Source: Pedobacter sp. UBA5917
Lineage (GTDB): Bacteria > Bacteroidota > Bacteroidia > Sphingobacteriales > Sphingobacteriaceae
Length of the DNA stretch: 46,063 nt
NCBI RefSeq assembly: GCF_002432345.1
Contig: NZ_DJDT01000317.1
Coordinates: forward strand, 1 to 46,063
Direction of reading: 5' to 3'
Position numbers and translations under genes: made by a program. Below are positions 33,620-43,594 of the stretch, in pieces (the stretch's first letter is position 1; every line of letters starts with the position of its first letter). The notes beneath the pieces are model-generated. The model saw nothing but the letters and a program-made list of their open reading frames with translations. It was not told the origin of the DNA and made no database searches.

Positions 33620-34246
33620 TTATGCTTGAGGGTTATCTGTTGTTGTTGCCTGATCGGCATTTGTTTTTTTAGGCGTTTTGGTATTGCGCTTGATCCAGAT
33701 ATACAGCATAATAAAAATGATGATGTAAACAATCACGTTAAAGATCTCGTGATGGTATTCGAAGTAGTTTCTCTGGCTTTGGAAAAAGCCGAAGAGCAGA
33801 CCTAATCCTGCAATTCTGCAGATATTGAGAACATAAATGGTAACCAATCCAACTACAAGCATTTTGAGGGTAGATTTCCATGGAGCCGGAAATGCAAGTA
33901 CAAATGCAGCTAAAAAGCTCATTACGCCTAACCCCAGGCATGAGTAGTTGATGCGCAGATATGGACCATTTACCACCATTACATCCATTTCATTGTGGAT
34001 AGCGTAGAAACCGAATAACTTAATAATCCAGACTGCTGGTTTAATCAATGCCGTTTTTAAGCCCTGTATATAATCGAAGTGCTGTGCAATATAGGCATTG
34101 TAGTACTTTCCTCCTTCGCTCATTACACTGTTCATAAACAAATTGCCCTGACTAAATAGGATATACAAGGCAAATAGCGCAACAATAAATCTGATTGCTT
34201 TTCTGTCTGCTTGTTTCTTAGCTTCTTTTTGACTGATTTCGCTCAT
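33620..34246 (-). CDS. xrtY: Exosortase/archaeosortase family protein, exosortase Y type
   Basis: 208 aa, multi-pass. The exosortase triad is present: Cys103 in NYSCLGLG, Arg144 in NICRIAG, and His165/166 in EYHHEIFN. Exosortases cleave and anchor proteins with C-terminal PEP-CTERM-like signals, and are found with exopolysaccharide genes. I assign the Y subtype from the context (XYAG1-like glycosyltransferase and Wzy-like partner, family names recalled), not from a profile search. The cytoplasmic N terminus is basic. It overlaps the upstream glycosyltransferase by 29 bp. No likely substrate with a C-terminal sorting signal is seen in this window. Confidence 0.85.
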   Translation of the reverse strand: MSEISQKEAKKQADRKAIRFIVALFALYILFSQGNLFMNSVMSEGGKYYNAYIAQHFDYIQGLKTALIKPAVWIIKLFGFYAIHNEMDVMVVNGPYLRINYSCLGLGVMSFLAAFVLAFPAPWKSTLKMLVVGLVTIYVLNICRIAGLGLLFGFFQSQRNYFEYHHEIFNVIVYIIIFIMLYIWIKRNTKTPKKTNADQATTTDNPQA

Positions 34247-35105
34247 ATGGGACTTTATTTCGTTTTTTTAAAATGTTTAATTTTTTATCTACCTGCAACC
34301 TGAACCATAAGCCCTGCATATAATGAAACCTGATGCCATTTTTCCCTTCAAATATACCCAGTTGGAACAGCATTCTATAGGTAAAATATAAATACGGGCG
34401 GATGTATAGGGGAAGTTGCCACCATAATTTTTTAAACCAGGCTTTACGCTCGTCGGGGTTTCCGAATAGGTTTGGGTGAAGTGCTGATGTTCGCAGGCCC
34501 AGTAATCGTTCAAATTCTTCTTTGGCTACCAGCTCACTGTACTTTTGATGTTTTGCATACCAAAAACTTAAATCATTTTCTTTAAGATTTTCTTCAATAA
34601 TATGGCCCTCCTTCCATGTTTGGGTATTGCCACTTACAATAAACCGGTGATCCATATTTTCGTTAAGGTCAGAAAAACCGATTCCCTTTCTGAACATTTT
34701 AAGCTGGTACATTGGGTAATACCCCCCATAACGGATCCATTTTCCCTGGAATATATTTTTCCGATTGAAATAGATCCCACTTATGCCCGCATACTCTTCA
34801 TTTTTAAAGCCAGAGAGTTTAGCGAAAAGTTCGGGCGTTACCATTTGGTCGGCGTCTAAACCAATAATCCATGGAGTATCGATTTTAAAGTTTTTCAGCG
34901 CAAAATCCCATTGTTTTGGATGGTTTTCGAAAGAATGATGTTGTATCTGGGCATTATACGCAGCTGCAATGGCCAAAGTATTATCAGTACTGCCACTATC
35001 TAATATGAAAATTGGTGCATTAAGTTGCTTAATAGAATCCAAAAGCCGCGGCAAATGAACTTCCTCGTTAAAGGTTAGAATGATAAAGCTGAAATTAAGA
35101 TTCAT
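34218..35105 (-). CDS. Family 2 glycosyltransferase
   Basis: 295 aa, GT-A fold. FIILTFNEEVHLPRLLDSI opens the nucleotide-sugar domain, ILDSGSTDNT is the second motif and WIIGLDADQMV the DxD metal site. The layout is like WaaE/KdtX-type transferases. The C-terminal third has an amphipathic, aromatic-rich segment (about 225-260) that may touch the membrane. Cytoplasmic; adds one sugar during repeat-unit assembly. Overlaps both neighbours in the operon. Confidence 0.9.
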   Translation of the reverse strand: MNLNFSFIILTFNEEVHLPRLLDSIKQLNAPIFILDSGSTDNTLAIAAAYNAQIQHHSFENHPKQWDFALKNFKIDTPWIIGLDADQMVTPELFAKLSGFKNEEYAGISGIYFNRKNIFQGKWIRYGGYYPMYQLKMFRKGIGFSDLNENMDHRFIVSGNTQTWKEGHIIEENLKENDLSFWYAKHQKYSELVAKEEFERLLGLRTSALHPNLFGNPDERKAWFKKLWWQLPLYIRPYLYFTYRMLFQLGIFEGKNGIRFHYMQGLWFRLQVDKKLNILKKRNKVPYERNQSKRS

Positions 35106-36318
35106 CCAGAGCTATTATATGCTGATTTTTCAGCGCACTTTTGTATATTTTAAGATACTGTTCGCCCAATACCTGATCGTTAAAATCACTTTGTATAAGA
35201 TTTGGTGCTTTTCTCCTGATTTCTTGACGATGGATAATATCCTGGTATGCAAAGTCGATCTGTTTGCTTACATCTTTAGGATCCAGTGTACATACATAAC
35301 CTATCTGATTATCTTTAATATAATCGGATAGACCAACCTGATCCGAAACCAATACCGGAGTTCCAACGCTTAAACTTTCGAGAATTACATTTGCAAAACT
35401 TTCACTTTTTGAGGTTAATATTGTAAGATCGTGTGTACTTAAAGCGCTGAACTTATCCGGATTGTCAAGATGCCCGAGCCATGTTATTCTATGAGAGATA
35501 TTTAACTGTATTGCAATATCTTTAAGCGAATTAATGTACACCATATCACCTGTTCCGGCAATACTCAATGTCCATTCAAATTTGAGCAGGGCTAGTCCGT
35601 TAAAAAGAAGCTCTAAGCCTTTAACCGGATTGATGCGTGATATAAAAAATAAACTAAATACTGAAGCCGTATTTTCAGTTCTTGTTAAAATAGGATCAGA
35701 TCCTTGAGAAAGATGAATAATATTTGGTATAATATTTACATTATAGTACGGATCAAAGCCCAATATCTCATCTTTTTCCTTTTTACTGGTAGCGTGAATG
35801 GTGCAATGTGTTAATAGCTTTCTTCCAAAAAGAAAATGGATTATTTTTTTTGCAGCTAATCTTCCACCCGAAAGTGTATTAGGAGTTAACATACCCCTGG
35901 GTGATACCACTATGGGCATATTGTACCACTTGGCAATTAGACAACTTAGCAGCGAAACCAGATTCCACCAGGCATGAATATGGATAATTGTTGCTTCATG
36001 TGTTTTTTTTGTCTGGCGAATGATTTTTAAAAGGTTTAATAGTAGAGCGGGCGAAAAGTGGCTATGATCTTTAGTCCATCTGTTAAAATATATTACATTA
36101 ACGCCATCAACCACCATGGGTTTATTAGGCATTACTAAAAGTTCGGTTTTTCCGTTAGCGGTTGTGGTAAGTACCTGGATATTTGTGTTGTTGGCTATTC
36201 CTGAGTTTTTGAAGGTATAACTATTGGACAAGACTTCGCAAAGCCGGCTCACCGACTGTGTTGGACCGCCATAAATAAATGCGGGTTTATAAGAAGGTGT
36301 AACGTGGATAATCGTCAA
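35095..36318 (-). CDS. Family 4 glycosyltransferase, XYAG1-like (exosortase Y associated)
   Basis: 407 aa if started at TTG 36318, giving MTIIHVTPSYKPAFIYGGP; this is one base after the Wzy-like stop. A TTG at 36342 would add nine residues inside the upstream gene and is less likely. GT-B fold with SPRGMLTP in the middle and the nucleotide-binding C-terminal half (ISRINPVKGLELLFNG, KSESFANVILESLSVGTPVLVSD). The opening IIHVTPSYKPAFIYGGP matches what I recall of the glycosyltransferase named XYAG1 that travels with exosortase Y. Confidence 0.85.
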   Translation of the reverse strand: MTIIHVTPSYKPAFIYGGPTQSVSRLCEVLSNSYTFKNSGIANNTNIQVLTTTANGKTELLVMPNKPMVVDGVNVIYFNRWTKDHSHFSPALLLNLLKIIRQTKKTHEATIIHIHAWWNLVSLLSCLIAKWYNMPIVVSPRGMLTPNTLSGGRLAAKKIIHFLFGRKLLTHCTIHATSKKEKDEILGFDPYYNVNIIPNIIHLSQGSDPILTRTENTASVFSLFFISRINPVKGLELLFNGLALLKFEWTLSIAGTGDMVYINSLKDIAIQLNISHRITWLGHLDNPDKFSALSTHDLTILTSKSESFANVILESLSVGTPVLVSDQVGLSDYIKDNQIGYVCTLDPKDVSKQIDFAYQDIIHRQEIRRKAPNLIQSDFNDQVLGEQYLKIYKSALKNQHIIALDES

Positions 36319-36319
36319 A

Positions 36320-37723
36320 TTATTGCCTGATGTACTGGTCAATTCTTTTGGCTAAAAATTTATTGATCAGTAGATAAATAATGAAAAATGTAATTAAACT
36401 CCCAACCATCTTATCAAGTGCAAACTCGAAGGTACTGATCTGAAAGAATAACGGGATTACCAAACAAATGGCCCAAATGTGGTTATAGGAATTACGGATG
36501 ATATATTTAAATATGAAACCAATAACTAATCCGAACAGGAACAATGGGAGAAGCATTAATGGGAATCCGAAATCAACATAAGATTCTGCTACATAGCCCA
36601 TACTGATAGAGGTACCCTGAGCACTGCCTGCAAAGCCTAATCCTGTATACATCATGGTTTTTTCCGAATCATTTATGGCTGCTTTACCCGGAAAAAAAAG
36701 GCGGGGCATGAGTACTCTTTGAACCGCATCAAACCATAAACGTCCGTGTTCGTGCGGTCTTGAAGTAGGAACATAAGAAATTGATGCTGAAAAAATATCA
36801 ATATAGGAAATTCGGTCGATTAATGCAGTTACAGCGTCCTGATATTTGTTCTGATCTATAGAGTTCCCCAATTCGATTGCTTTGGTTAGTGCTTCTGTTT
36901 TTGATACAGATACGATTTGGGCCTGTTCTCCACCAGATAGGTAAGATCTGTATTGAGGTTTGATAAATTGCCATACAATTAGCATATTAAACAAAATAAC
37001 ACTGGCAAATAGTATTAATGAATACTCTTTTTTGGTTAATTTCTCATTCACAAATAAATACAATATAAAACCGATAATGAAAAATTCTTTGAAGGCGCTA
37101 AAATAACCGGTAAAACTTAGCACGATCTCCAATGAAATAAGGAGGATGAATTTTTGCCTCATTTGTGACCGGTCTTTGAATGAAGTGAGAAAGAAAAATA
37201 CAAAAATCGACCATTTTAAATCAAGCAGTTTAATAATGAGTTGATATAACCCACCAAAACTCACTGCTACATTTAATAAGATAGGATAGAGAATTATTGC
37301 ACCTATGTAAGCAAACATGATTTTCTTTTTATCATATTGTTTTACAGGTGTTTCCAGACTTGCAAACGAAATTGTCTCGGTTTCCCTAGTGGCAAGATTA
37401 ATACCCAGGCTTATTACCAATAAACCAAATAAACTAAAATAGAAAGCTTCTTCAATTTTTAAGGGATTAATGAACAGGTTTTGGAAAGGTAAAGAGATTA
37501 AAGATGCATAGAGGGTTTTTATGGATACCTGTATCCACTGCATCAATATGCCAAAAAATAAAATCGGAACCTCTCCTTTTTTCCACAATAATTTAGCTGC
37601 TATTGGAACAAATAAAATAGCAGTAAAGGTTGGTAGGGGGTTAATGCTAAATAGGCTTACTACCAGAAGAAAAAGGATTAAACCTGTTAATGTTGGGCCT
37701 AGCTTAATGGAATCTTTAAACAA
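36320..37723 (-). CDS. Wzy-like polysaccharide polymerase associated with exosortase Y
   Basis: 467 aa with about eleven membrane helices and one large extracytoplasmic loop in the middle (about 240-340, containing PQYRSYLSGGEQ and RPHEHGRLWFDAVQRVLMPR). This topology is that of O-antigen/EPS polymerases. The start is TTG at 37723, 8 bp after the upstream stop; no better start is near. It should join repeat units on the outer face of the inner membrane. Sequence alone does not separate polymerase from ligase; the neighbours favour the former. Confidence 0.8.
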   Translation of the reverse strand: MFKDSIKLGPTLTGLILFLLVVSLFSINPLPTFTAILFVPIAAKLLWKKGEVPILFFGILMQWIQVSIKTLYASLISLPFQNLFINPLKIEEAFYFSLFGLLVISLGINLATRETETISFASLETPVKQYDKKKIMFAYIGAIILYPILLNVAVSFGGLYQLIIKLLDLKWSIFVFFFLTSFKDRSQMRQKFILLISLEIVLSFTGYFSAFKEFFIIGFILYLFVNEKLTKKEYSLILFASVILFNMLIVWQFIKPQYRSYLSGGEQAQIVSVSKTEALTKAIELGNSIDQNKYQDAVTALIDRISYIDIFSASISYVPTSRPHEHGRLWFDAVQRVLMPRLFFPGKAAINDSEKTMMYTGLGFAGSAQGTSISMGYVAESYVDFGFPLMLLPLFLFGLVIGFIFKYIIRNSYNHIWAICLVIPLFFQISTFEFALDKMVGSLITFFIIYLLINKFLAKRIDQYIRQ

Positions 37724-37731
37724 AGTATATT

Positions 37732-38835
37732 TTAATTATATATTATTTTTAATAAACTTTCGGCTTGTATCGTGATATTGAAGTCTTTTGAAATTTTCAA
37801 ATAACTTTTCTTGATACAGTTTTTCGAATCTATCGGGTTGTTTACAATCATTAAGAGTTTCTCTTTCAGGTGATTAATATCTCCAGATCTAAACAGATAG
37901 CCGGTTTTTTTATCTTCTATTATTTCTGCTGGTCCACCATTATCTGTTGATAAAACAAGAATACCCCTGATCCCGGCTTCAATAATAACCATTCCGAATG
38001 ATTCGAAAGCTATTGAAGGCAGTATCAGTAAATTTAAATCTTTATAAATTTCATCCAGGTTAGCTTTATATCCCATCCATTCGATATTAGATTCAATGTC
38101 CTTATTTCGAGCGTTCTGTTTAAGCTTATCAATGTAATTAATGTCGCCGGTTCCAAAAACTTTGAGGTGAAATTTAATGTTGTTGTTTTTTTTAAGTTCT
38201 CCAAGGGCATCGAGTAACATTTCATGCCCTTTGTGTATGGCAATTTGACCTACAATACCAATTTTCAGTTTTTCAAAATTATCTATATTTTGTTTTTCAG
38301 GTAGTATTGATGTTCCATTATATAACGTACTTACTTTTTCAGCGCTAATGCCACTCTCCATTAAACTTTTTGCTGTTGCATCGGATACCGTGATAAACCG
38401 GGTGGTTTTATGTTGGATGCCTGTTAAAATGAATTTATTAAAAGAAGTTGGTTCAATATAATCATGAACATGATAGATATGTTTCATCTTTACAAATAGA
38501 CCAGTCATAAATACTGTTCTAAAAGATGTGTGATAACATAAATCGGGTTTAAAGGATCGGATTACTTTCCTGATCTCTTTTATTGCAGAGGGAAGGTGAA
38601 ATAAAGTATCTAAAGTCCACCGTATATTTTTTGGATATATAAATCCTAGTTTAATACATGAATATGAAATAGCCAGCGCCTTTAACCTTTCATTAAATGC
38701 GCCATTTCCCCAGGCATTGGTAATGCAGTAAATTTCTACCCCTAAATCTTTAAGTGCTTCGAGGTAAGCAAGGGTTACAACCTCTACTCCGGCAATAATA
38801 TGGCCCCCACAAAATACCAATATCCTTTTAGCCAT
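37732..38835 (-). CDS. Family 4 glycosyltransferase
   Basis: 367 aa, GT-B fold. The N-terminal half opens ILVFCGGHIIAGVEVVTLAYL. The C-terminal half contains KIGIVGQIAIHKGHEMLLDAL and the donor-binding EX7E-like segment SFGMVIIEAGIRGILVLSTD. Cytoplasmic. Overlaps the upstream transferase by 8 bp. Confidence 0.88.
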   Translation of the reverse strand: MAKRILVFCGGHIIAGVEVVTLAYLEALKDLGVEIYCITNAWGNGAFNERLKALAISYSCIKLGFIYPKNIRWTLDTLFHLPSAIKEIRKVIRSFKPDLCYHTSFRTVFMTGLFVKMKHIYHVHDYIEPTSFNKFILTGIQHKTTRFITVSDATAKSLMESGISAEKVSTLYNGTSILPEKQNIDNFEKLKIGIVGQIAIHKGHEMLLDALGELKKNNNIKFHLKVFGTGDINYIDKLKQNARNKDIESNIEWMGYKANLDEIYKDLNLLILPSIAFESFGMVIIEAGIRGILVLSTDNGGPAEIIEDKKTGYLFRSGDINHLKEKLLMIVNNPIDSKNCIKKSYLKISKDFNITIQAESLLKIIYN

Positions 38836-40009
38836 TCTTTAAGTTTTCAAGTTCATTGGTAAATGCAACAACCTGTTGTTTTATTGACCAATTTTTAATT
38901 ATTTGGCTTGATGCTTTTCCCATTTCAGCCAGAAGTTTTCTATTCCCTGCGACTTGCTTTATCAATACTTTAAGCTCTGCCTGATTTTTAAAAATATACC
39001 CATTTTCGTTATTTTTTATTAAATCCGGTGCACAGCCAACCTGTTCAGATGCCATTACCGCCTTACCCGCCGCCATTGCCTCGTTAATGGATAAACCCCA
39101 GGTTTCGCTGTTGGAGGGTAAGCAAAATACATCGCAGGCCTGATAACATACGGGCATTTTACTTTGGTTCTGAAAATCGATGAAATGAATCTGATCTACA
39201 ATTTGCTTCGAACTATTTTCTGATCTGATATTATCTATAACCGCTTTCATGCCGGATTCGAGAATACCATTACCAACAAATAGTAAGTGGGTATTTTGAG
39301 CAGCTGTTTCAATAAATGCATTGAGCAATAATAGCGGATTTTTTCGTGGCTCAAATTTTCCAGCAAATAATATTAAAATGTCTTCACTCCCAATGCCAAA
39401 AGTTTGCCGTAAGCTATTAGCCTCATCACTTCTGTTTTCTGCAAAGCGACGATTATCTACAGCGTGGGGCGAAAATACAAGTTGATTTTCATTTAATCCG
39501 TAAGATAAAAAATAAGCTTTACCCGCACTACCTACATAAAACGCCTTATCAACCATTTTATAAATTAGCGTTAAGTAGATTTTTCTTAATGTCCTCTTCC
39601 AAAAAGGCATAACATCCAAGAGCGTAGAATCTCCCCTGAACCATAATGGAATTTTTCCTCTGAAGTAGCGAAGAACTTTTAAGTGACTCTGATAAGCCCA
39701 TCCATAAATGAGAATGGCTTGCGGATTAAAAGTTTTGATAACCGCTACAATATCAGGATTCTGTATGCCGAAAAAGTGATGTGAGCCAGGTTCTTTAGCT
39801 GTATTTTTTAAAAAAGTATAAGGGTAACCATCTAAAAGCGGAATATCCCAGGCAATTTCTTTTTGAAAATCGTGATCAAATTTTTCTCCCTGTGCAGCCT
39901 TCCCCCAGGTATAAAAAACATGAAGATTACACTGCTGTGCCAGTTCTTTAAAAACAGGTGTAAAGTATTGTATAGGGTGTGTAATAATTACTGCGAGTTT
40001 TTTCTTCAT
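38828..40009 (-). CDS. Family 4 glycosyltransferase
   Basis: 393 aa. LAVIITHPIQYFTPVFKEL at the N terminus is typical of GT4 enzymes from EPS loci. FAGKFEPRKNPLLLLNAF and SETWGLSINEAMAAGKAVMA mark the donor-binding half. Start ATG at 40009, in a 4-bp ATGA-type overlap with the acyltransferase gene. Confidence 0.9.
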   Translation of the reverse strand: MKKKLAVIITHPIQYFTPVFKELAQQCNLHVFYTWGKAAQGEKFDHDFQKEIAWDIPLLDGYPYTFLKNTAKEPGSHHFFGIQNPDIVAVIKTFNPQAILIYGWAYQSHLKVLRYFRGKIPLWFRGDSTLLDVMPFWKRTLRKIYLTLIYKMVDKAFYVGSAGKAYFLSYGLNENQLVFSPHAVDNRRFAENRSDEANSLRQTFGIGSEDILILFAGKFEPRKNPLLLLNAFIETAAQNTHLLFVGNGILESGMKAVIDNIRSENSSKQIVDQIHFIDFQNQSKMPVCYQACDVFCLPSNSETWGLSINEAMAAGKAVMASEQVGCAPDLIKNNENGYIFKNQAELKVLIKQVAGNRKLLAEMGKASSQIIKNWSIKQQVVAFTNELENLKNG

Positions 40010-41082
40010 TTCTTGAAATGTAAGAAAGGCTTTTCTAAATAACGATAACTGATAAAAGAGATTGGAATTAAGAAGATTAAGGTACTAACGAATGTAATAA
40101 ATACATTTGTGGTAGAAAATAAACCGTATTTAATAAGATATTGTGCAAATAGCTGTATAACCAATCCGTGCCATAAGTAAAAACTGTACGATAGCTTGCC
40201 AAGATATGATAACCCGGTAAATTTAAACACTTTAGTTAACCATTTTTGATATAAACCCCAGTATAAAATTGCTGCAAAGCCGAGTCCCATGATCGAAAAG
40301 CCAAGCCATTTAATAAAGCTATTATATACTGAAAATATTTCCAAAATGTTCTTTGAGATGAGCACACGACCTAGATAAACGATAATCAATAATGGTAAAA
40401 ACAGTAGTATATTTATTTTTCTATCACTGTTGTTATTATAGTAAAATTTCCCTGCCAGCATACCAAAAGCAAACTCAAAAAACCTGAATAGAATTTGATC
40501 AGTAAGAAGCGATGCTGTTTCAGGCCAAAAAATTATAATGATTAACGGAATTATGCCGAATGCAGATGAAAATATAATGAGCGCAGTTTTAAAATTTTTT
40601 AGATACTGAATCCACGTGAATATTGGGAATATAAGATAGTATTGCCATTCTAAACTTAGGGTCCAAAATAAACCGGCACTGCTATATTTGCTTAGAATGT
40701 TGTTAAGATAAAATATACTGGTTAAGACGCTTTTAAATACTGGGAAATCTGCATTTTGAAAATACGAAAATGAGATGTATACTATGGATGCAGCGTAAAA
40801 TGCAGGAGAGAGCCTAATCCATCTTTTTATTAGAAATTCTTTAACAGAATAGTTTTTAGTGCCATAATTCGTATACATAATAAAACCGCTGATTACAAAA
40901 AACAGGTCTACGCCATTGCCGCCAATTGCCAATATTTTTGAAAAATCGAAACCAAACAGATTTATCTGTGGATTTCCAAATGATGACCAGGAATGAATGT
41001 AGCATACGCCGATTGCCGCCAACGCACGAAAACCGTCTAATGAAATAATTCTATTTTCCTTTAAATCCTTCTTAATCAGCAT
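40006..41082 (-). CDS. Acyltransferase 3 family membrane protein
   Basis: 358 aa, about ten membrane helices. RIISLDGFRALAAIGVCYIH is the family N terminus with the conserved His in VCYIHSW; FFVISGFIMY is the second typical motif. As part of the EPS operon it most likely O-acetylates (or O-acylates) a sugar of the repeat unit. Confidence 0.92.
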   Translation of the reverse strand: MLIKKDLKENRIISLDGFRALAAIGVCYIHSWSSFGNPQINLFGFDFSKILAIGGNGVDLFFVISGFIMYTNYGTKNYSVKEFLIKRWIRLSPAFYAASIVYISFSYFQNADFPVFKSVLTSIFYLNNILSKYSSAGLFWTLSLEWQYYLIFPIFTWIQYLKNFKTALIIFSSAFGIIPLIIIIFWPETASLLTDQILFRFFEFAFGMLAGKFYYNNNSDRKINILLFLPLLIIVYLGRVLISKNILEIFSVYNSFIKWLGFSIMGLGFAAILYWGLYQKWLTKVFKFTGLSYLGKLSYSFYLWHGLVIQLFAQYLIKYGLFSTTNVFITFVSTLIFLIPISFISYRYLEKPFLHFKK

Positions 41083-42359
41083 TGAACAACCTGGTTAAAT
41101 AAATCACATTGTTTTTTTGTAAGTGCTTCGGCAGAGTAAATGGAAAAATTTTCAATATTCATTTGTTCGTAAACAAAGTTTGGGTTAGCCATATTGTTTA
41201 AAAAATCCTGGATTATTTTCCCTGCCTGTACTTTATTCTGGATATCTGCTACACTGCCAGCATTACAATCCCGAATGATTTCTGCAGCGCTACTTTTTAG
41301 GTTAAATATTGCTAGTATGGGTTTCTTCGAAAGAATATAAGGGTAAATTTTGCTTGCTGTATAACCCGGATCATCAGAACCCAATATAACTAATCCATCT
41401 GCATTGGATAGATAAGCTAAAGTTTCAAAATATGAAATTCTATCGGTTTGTTCATAAACATGGTTAGCTAGCCCCATGCTATCGGCTATTGGTTTAATGG
41501 TTGCAATACCCATGCCTTTTGGCGCATAACTAGTGCCGATAAAATAAAATTTAAATTTTTCAAATAAACCATCACCTTTTGATAATTGCAGCCTGAAATT
41601 TTCAAATAGAAGCGTAGCTGCTTGTTTAAGGTCGTGCCCGCCACGACCTATGTAAACAAGATTGATGGTATTATTATTCAATAATGGGGTGGCCAAATAC
41701 GCTTTGTTAGCATCAACAATTTCAAAATCTTTAATAGCTGCAGGAAAGGTGATTACAGCCGTTGGGATTTTTTTTACTTTATTATAGCGCTGCGTAAGCA
41801 CTTCAATATAATCAGCCGATACACTCATTATACCGCTAACTTTTCGCATGGCAATAGGTTCAAGGTATTTATTGAGTCTGTACGAGAACCAATATTTGGG
41901 AGGGCGTTGGGCTTTCGGTTTATTTTGATAATATTCGCTATGCCATGGATCTTGCATGTCGATAACATAGGGAATATTGAATTTTTTCGTCCAATAAGCT
42001 CCCAAAACACAGACCGGAAATTCGGTTGTTGAGAAAAAGATGAGATCAAAATGTTCTTTTCTTAATAACCTGGTTACATATTTTTCATAGAAAAGAAAAG
42101 ATCTTAGCGCTAAGCTCCCAAGTCCGAACTTACTGGTCCATTTTTTTTGAAGTGCTTTTACATAATGGACTTTAACGTTGCTTGGAATGCTTTCTAACAG
42201 TAAAGGATCTTCTACTACATCGTAGTAAAGCGGATCAACACACACAACAGTTGGCTGCCAGCCATTTTCTTCGTAATGTGGTAAACTGAGCCTTACCCGG
42301 TGCATATCTGCGGCATTTCTTGGGGGGAAGTGCGGTGAAATAATAAGTAATTTTTTCAA
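41076..42359 (-). CDS. Glycosyltransferase (GT4-like)
   Basis: 427 aa. LLIISPHFPPRNAADMHRVRLSLP is a familiar N terminus of GT4-like EPS transferases. VIDMQDPWHSEYY and LVYIGRGGHDLKQAATLLFENF follow. The usual C-terminal EX7E motif is not obvious (LSNADGLVILGSDDPGYTAS instead), so the donor site is atypical. Start is TTG at 42359, overlapping the upstream stop as TTGA. Confidence 0.8.
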   Translation of the reverse strand: MKKLLIISPHFPPRNAADMHRVRLSLPHYEENGWQPTVVCVDPLYYDVVEDPLLLESIPSNVKVHYVKALQKKWTSKFGLGSLALRSFLFYEKYVTRLLRKEHFDLIFFSTTEFPVCVLGAYWTKKFNIPYVIDMQDPWHSEYYQNKPKAQRPPKYWFSYRLNKYLEPIAMRKVSGIMSVSADYIEVLTQRYNKVKKIPTAVITFPAAIKDFEIVDANKAYLATPLLNNNTINLVYIGRGGHDLKQAATLLFENFRLQLSKGDGLFEKFKFYFIGTSYAPKGMGIATIKPIADSMGLANHVYEQTDRISYFETLAYLSNADGLVILGSDDPGYTASKIYPYILSKKPILAIFNLKSSAAEIIRDCNAGSVADIQNKVQAGKIIQDFLNNMANPNFVYEQMNIENFSIYSAEALTKKQCDLFNQVVQC

Positions 42360-43594
42360 TCGTTCAGAGTAAGTTTAATGATTGATAAGAATTTATCTTG
42401 CTCCTTTTCCCAGTTTAAAGTTAGTTGCCCCAGTTCGTAGCTGTTTGCCTTATTTTGGTTCAAAACCGTTCGGTTATGGTTGTATCCCTCTAATATTTTA
42501 GCCAATGAATAGGCATTGTTTTTTTCGAATAAAAGTCCTATCCCCGGATATTTTTTAAGTAGTTTTTCCTGGGCTATTGTATTGCTTGCTATAACCGATA
42601 ACCCCGACTGTATATAAGTAAACATTTTATTGCTCAAGGCCAGTTCATTATTAATAGAAAAACCTGTTTCTGTTGCCAAACCAATATCAAAAAGACTTGA
42701 AAAAACGAATAGATCTTTAGGATTGATGGGTTGATGCATGTGAATGCAGTTAGTATCGAAATTAATTTTTTTATAACAGTTGGTTAAAAAATCTCCTTGT
42801 AAATTTCCCAATAGGTGCAGCTCAAAAGGAAAATGTACCTGGTTTAAGGCTTCAATTATGGTTTCTATCCCCCGGTTTGGACCGATTGTTTGCGAAAACC
42901 ATAAGAGTTTTAGCGGATTTTCGGAATTAGGCTGTGATGACTGATTGGTTTTCGGGAAAACATTTAAAATTACAGGAGCCTCTATTTTAAAAAGCTGACT
43001 ATATTGTTTTGATATCTCCGTACTGGAACATGTTATATAATCTACCTGGGGGATATATTTTTCCTCAATGTATGTCTTAAGCTGCACATCGAAATCAGCT
43101 AAAGAATTTGATACTTCATGTCTGTGAAAATCTTCTGCATCAAAGCCTATCTTGGCTTTATTCCTTTTAGCTGCCTTTATAGCTACAGGCAGCGCTGCAA
43201 GATTATGGGCTATATAAAGATCGGCTTTAATTGTGGTAGCCGATTTTAAAAGCGAAAAATAGCACCTTCCAATTGCCAGTTCCGCTATTCCAAACTTTAA
43301 AGTTACCCATTTGGCTAGCAGGTTGGCAAATTTATATACAAACCTGGTGATTTGGTATACATTATTTTTTGTAGAAGGGTTCCCACCAACTTCTAAGGCA
43401 CTCCATTTACCGTTTTTAAGCAAAGATTGGTCACTTTCAGTAGCCCATTTACTCAGGTATTGATAAACCACGGTAACATCATAACCTGCATTTGCCAAGG
43501 CATCAGCCTCTTTCACCAATCTTGGATTAATTGTAGGCTGACCTGATGTAATTAAAACAATCTTGTTTCGGAATTTCAAATTATTTTTGCTCAA
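42356..43594 (-). CDS. Glycosyltransferase (GT4-like)
   Basis: 412 aa. KIVLITSGQPTINPRLVKEADAL opens the acceptor domain; DLYIAHNLAALPVAIKAAKRNKAKIGFDAEDFH lies mid-N-terminal half, and LLWFSQTIGPNRGIETIIEAL starts the donor half. Start taken as TTG at 43594 (14-bp overlap with the FkbM gene). A second TTG at 43579, one base after that gene's TAA, is just as plausible and matches the arrangement at 36318. Confidence 0.82.
   Translation of the reverse strand: MSKNNLKFRNKIVLITSGQPTINPRLVKEADALANAGYDVTVVYQYLSKWATESDQSLLKNGKWSALEVGGNPSTKNNVYQITRFVYKFANLLAKWVTLKFGIAELAIGRCYFSLLKSATTIKADLYIAHNLAALPVAIKAAKRNKAKIGFDAEDFHRHEVSNSLADFDVQLKTYIEEKYIPQVDYITCSSTEISKQYSQLFKIEAPVILNVFPKTNQSSQPNSENPLKLLWFSQTIGPNRGIETIIEALNQVHFPFELHLLGNLQGDFLTNCYKKINFDTNCIHMHQPINPKDLFVFSSLFDIGLATETGFSINNELALSNKMFTYIQSGLSVIASNTIAQEKLLKKYPGIGLLFEKNNAYSLAKILEGYNHNRTVLNQNKANSYELGQLTLNWEKEQDKFLSIIKLTLND

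Noticed and set aside
7206..34246. Exosortase substrate among the secreted proteins and lipoproteins of the window
   Set aside because: None ends with a membrane helix followed by basic residues, so none looks like a sorting substrate.
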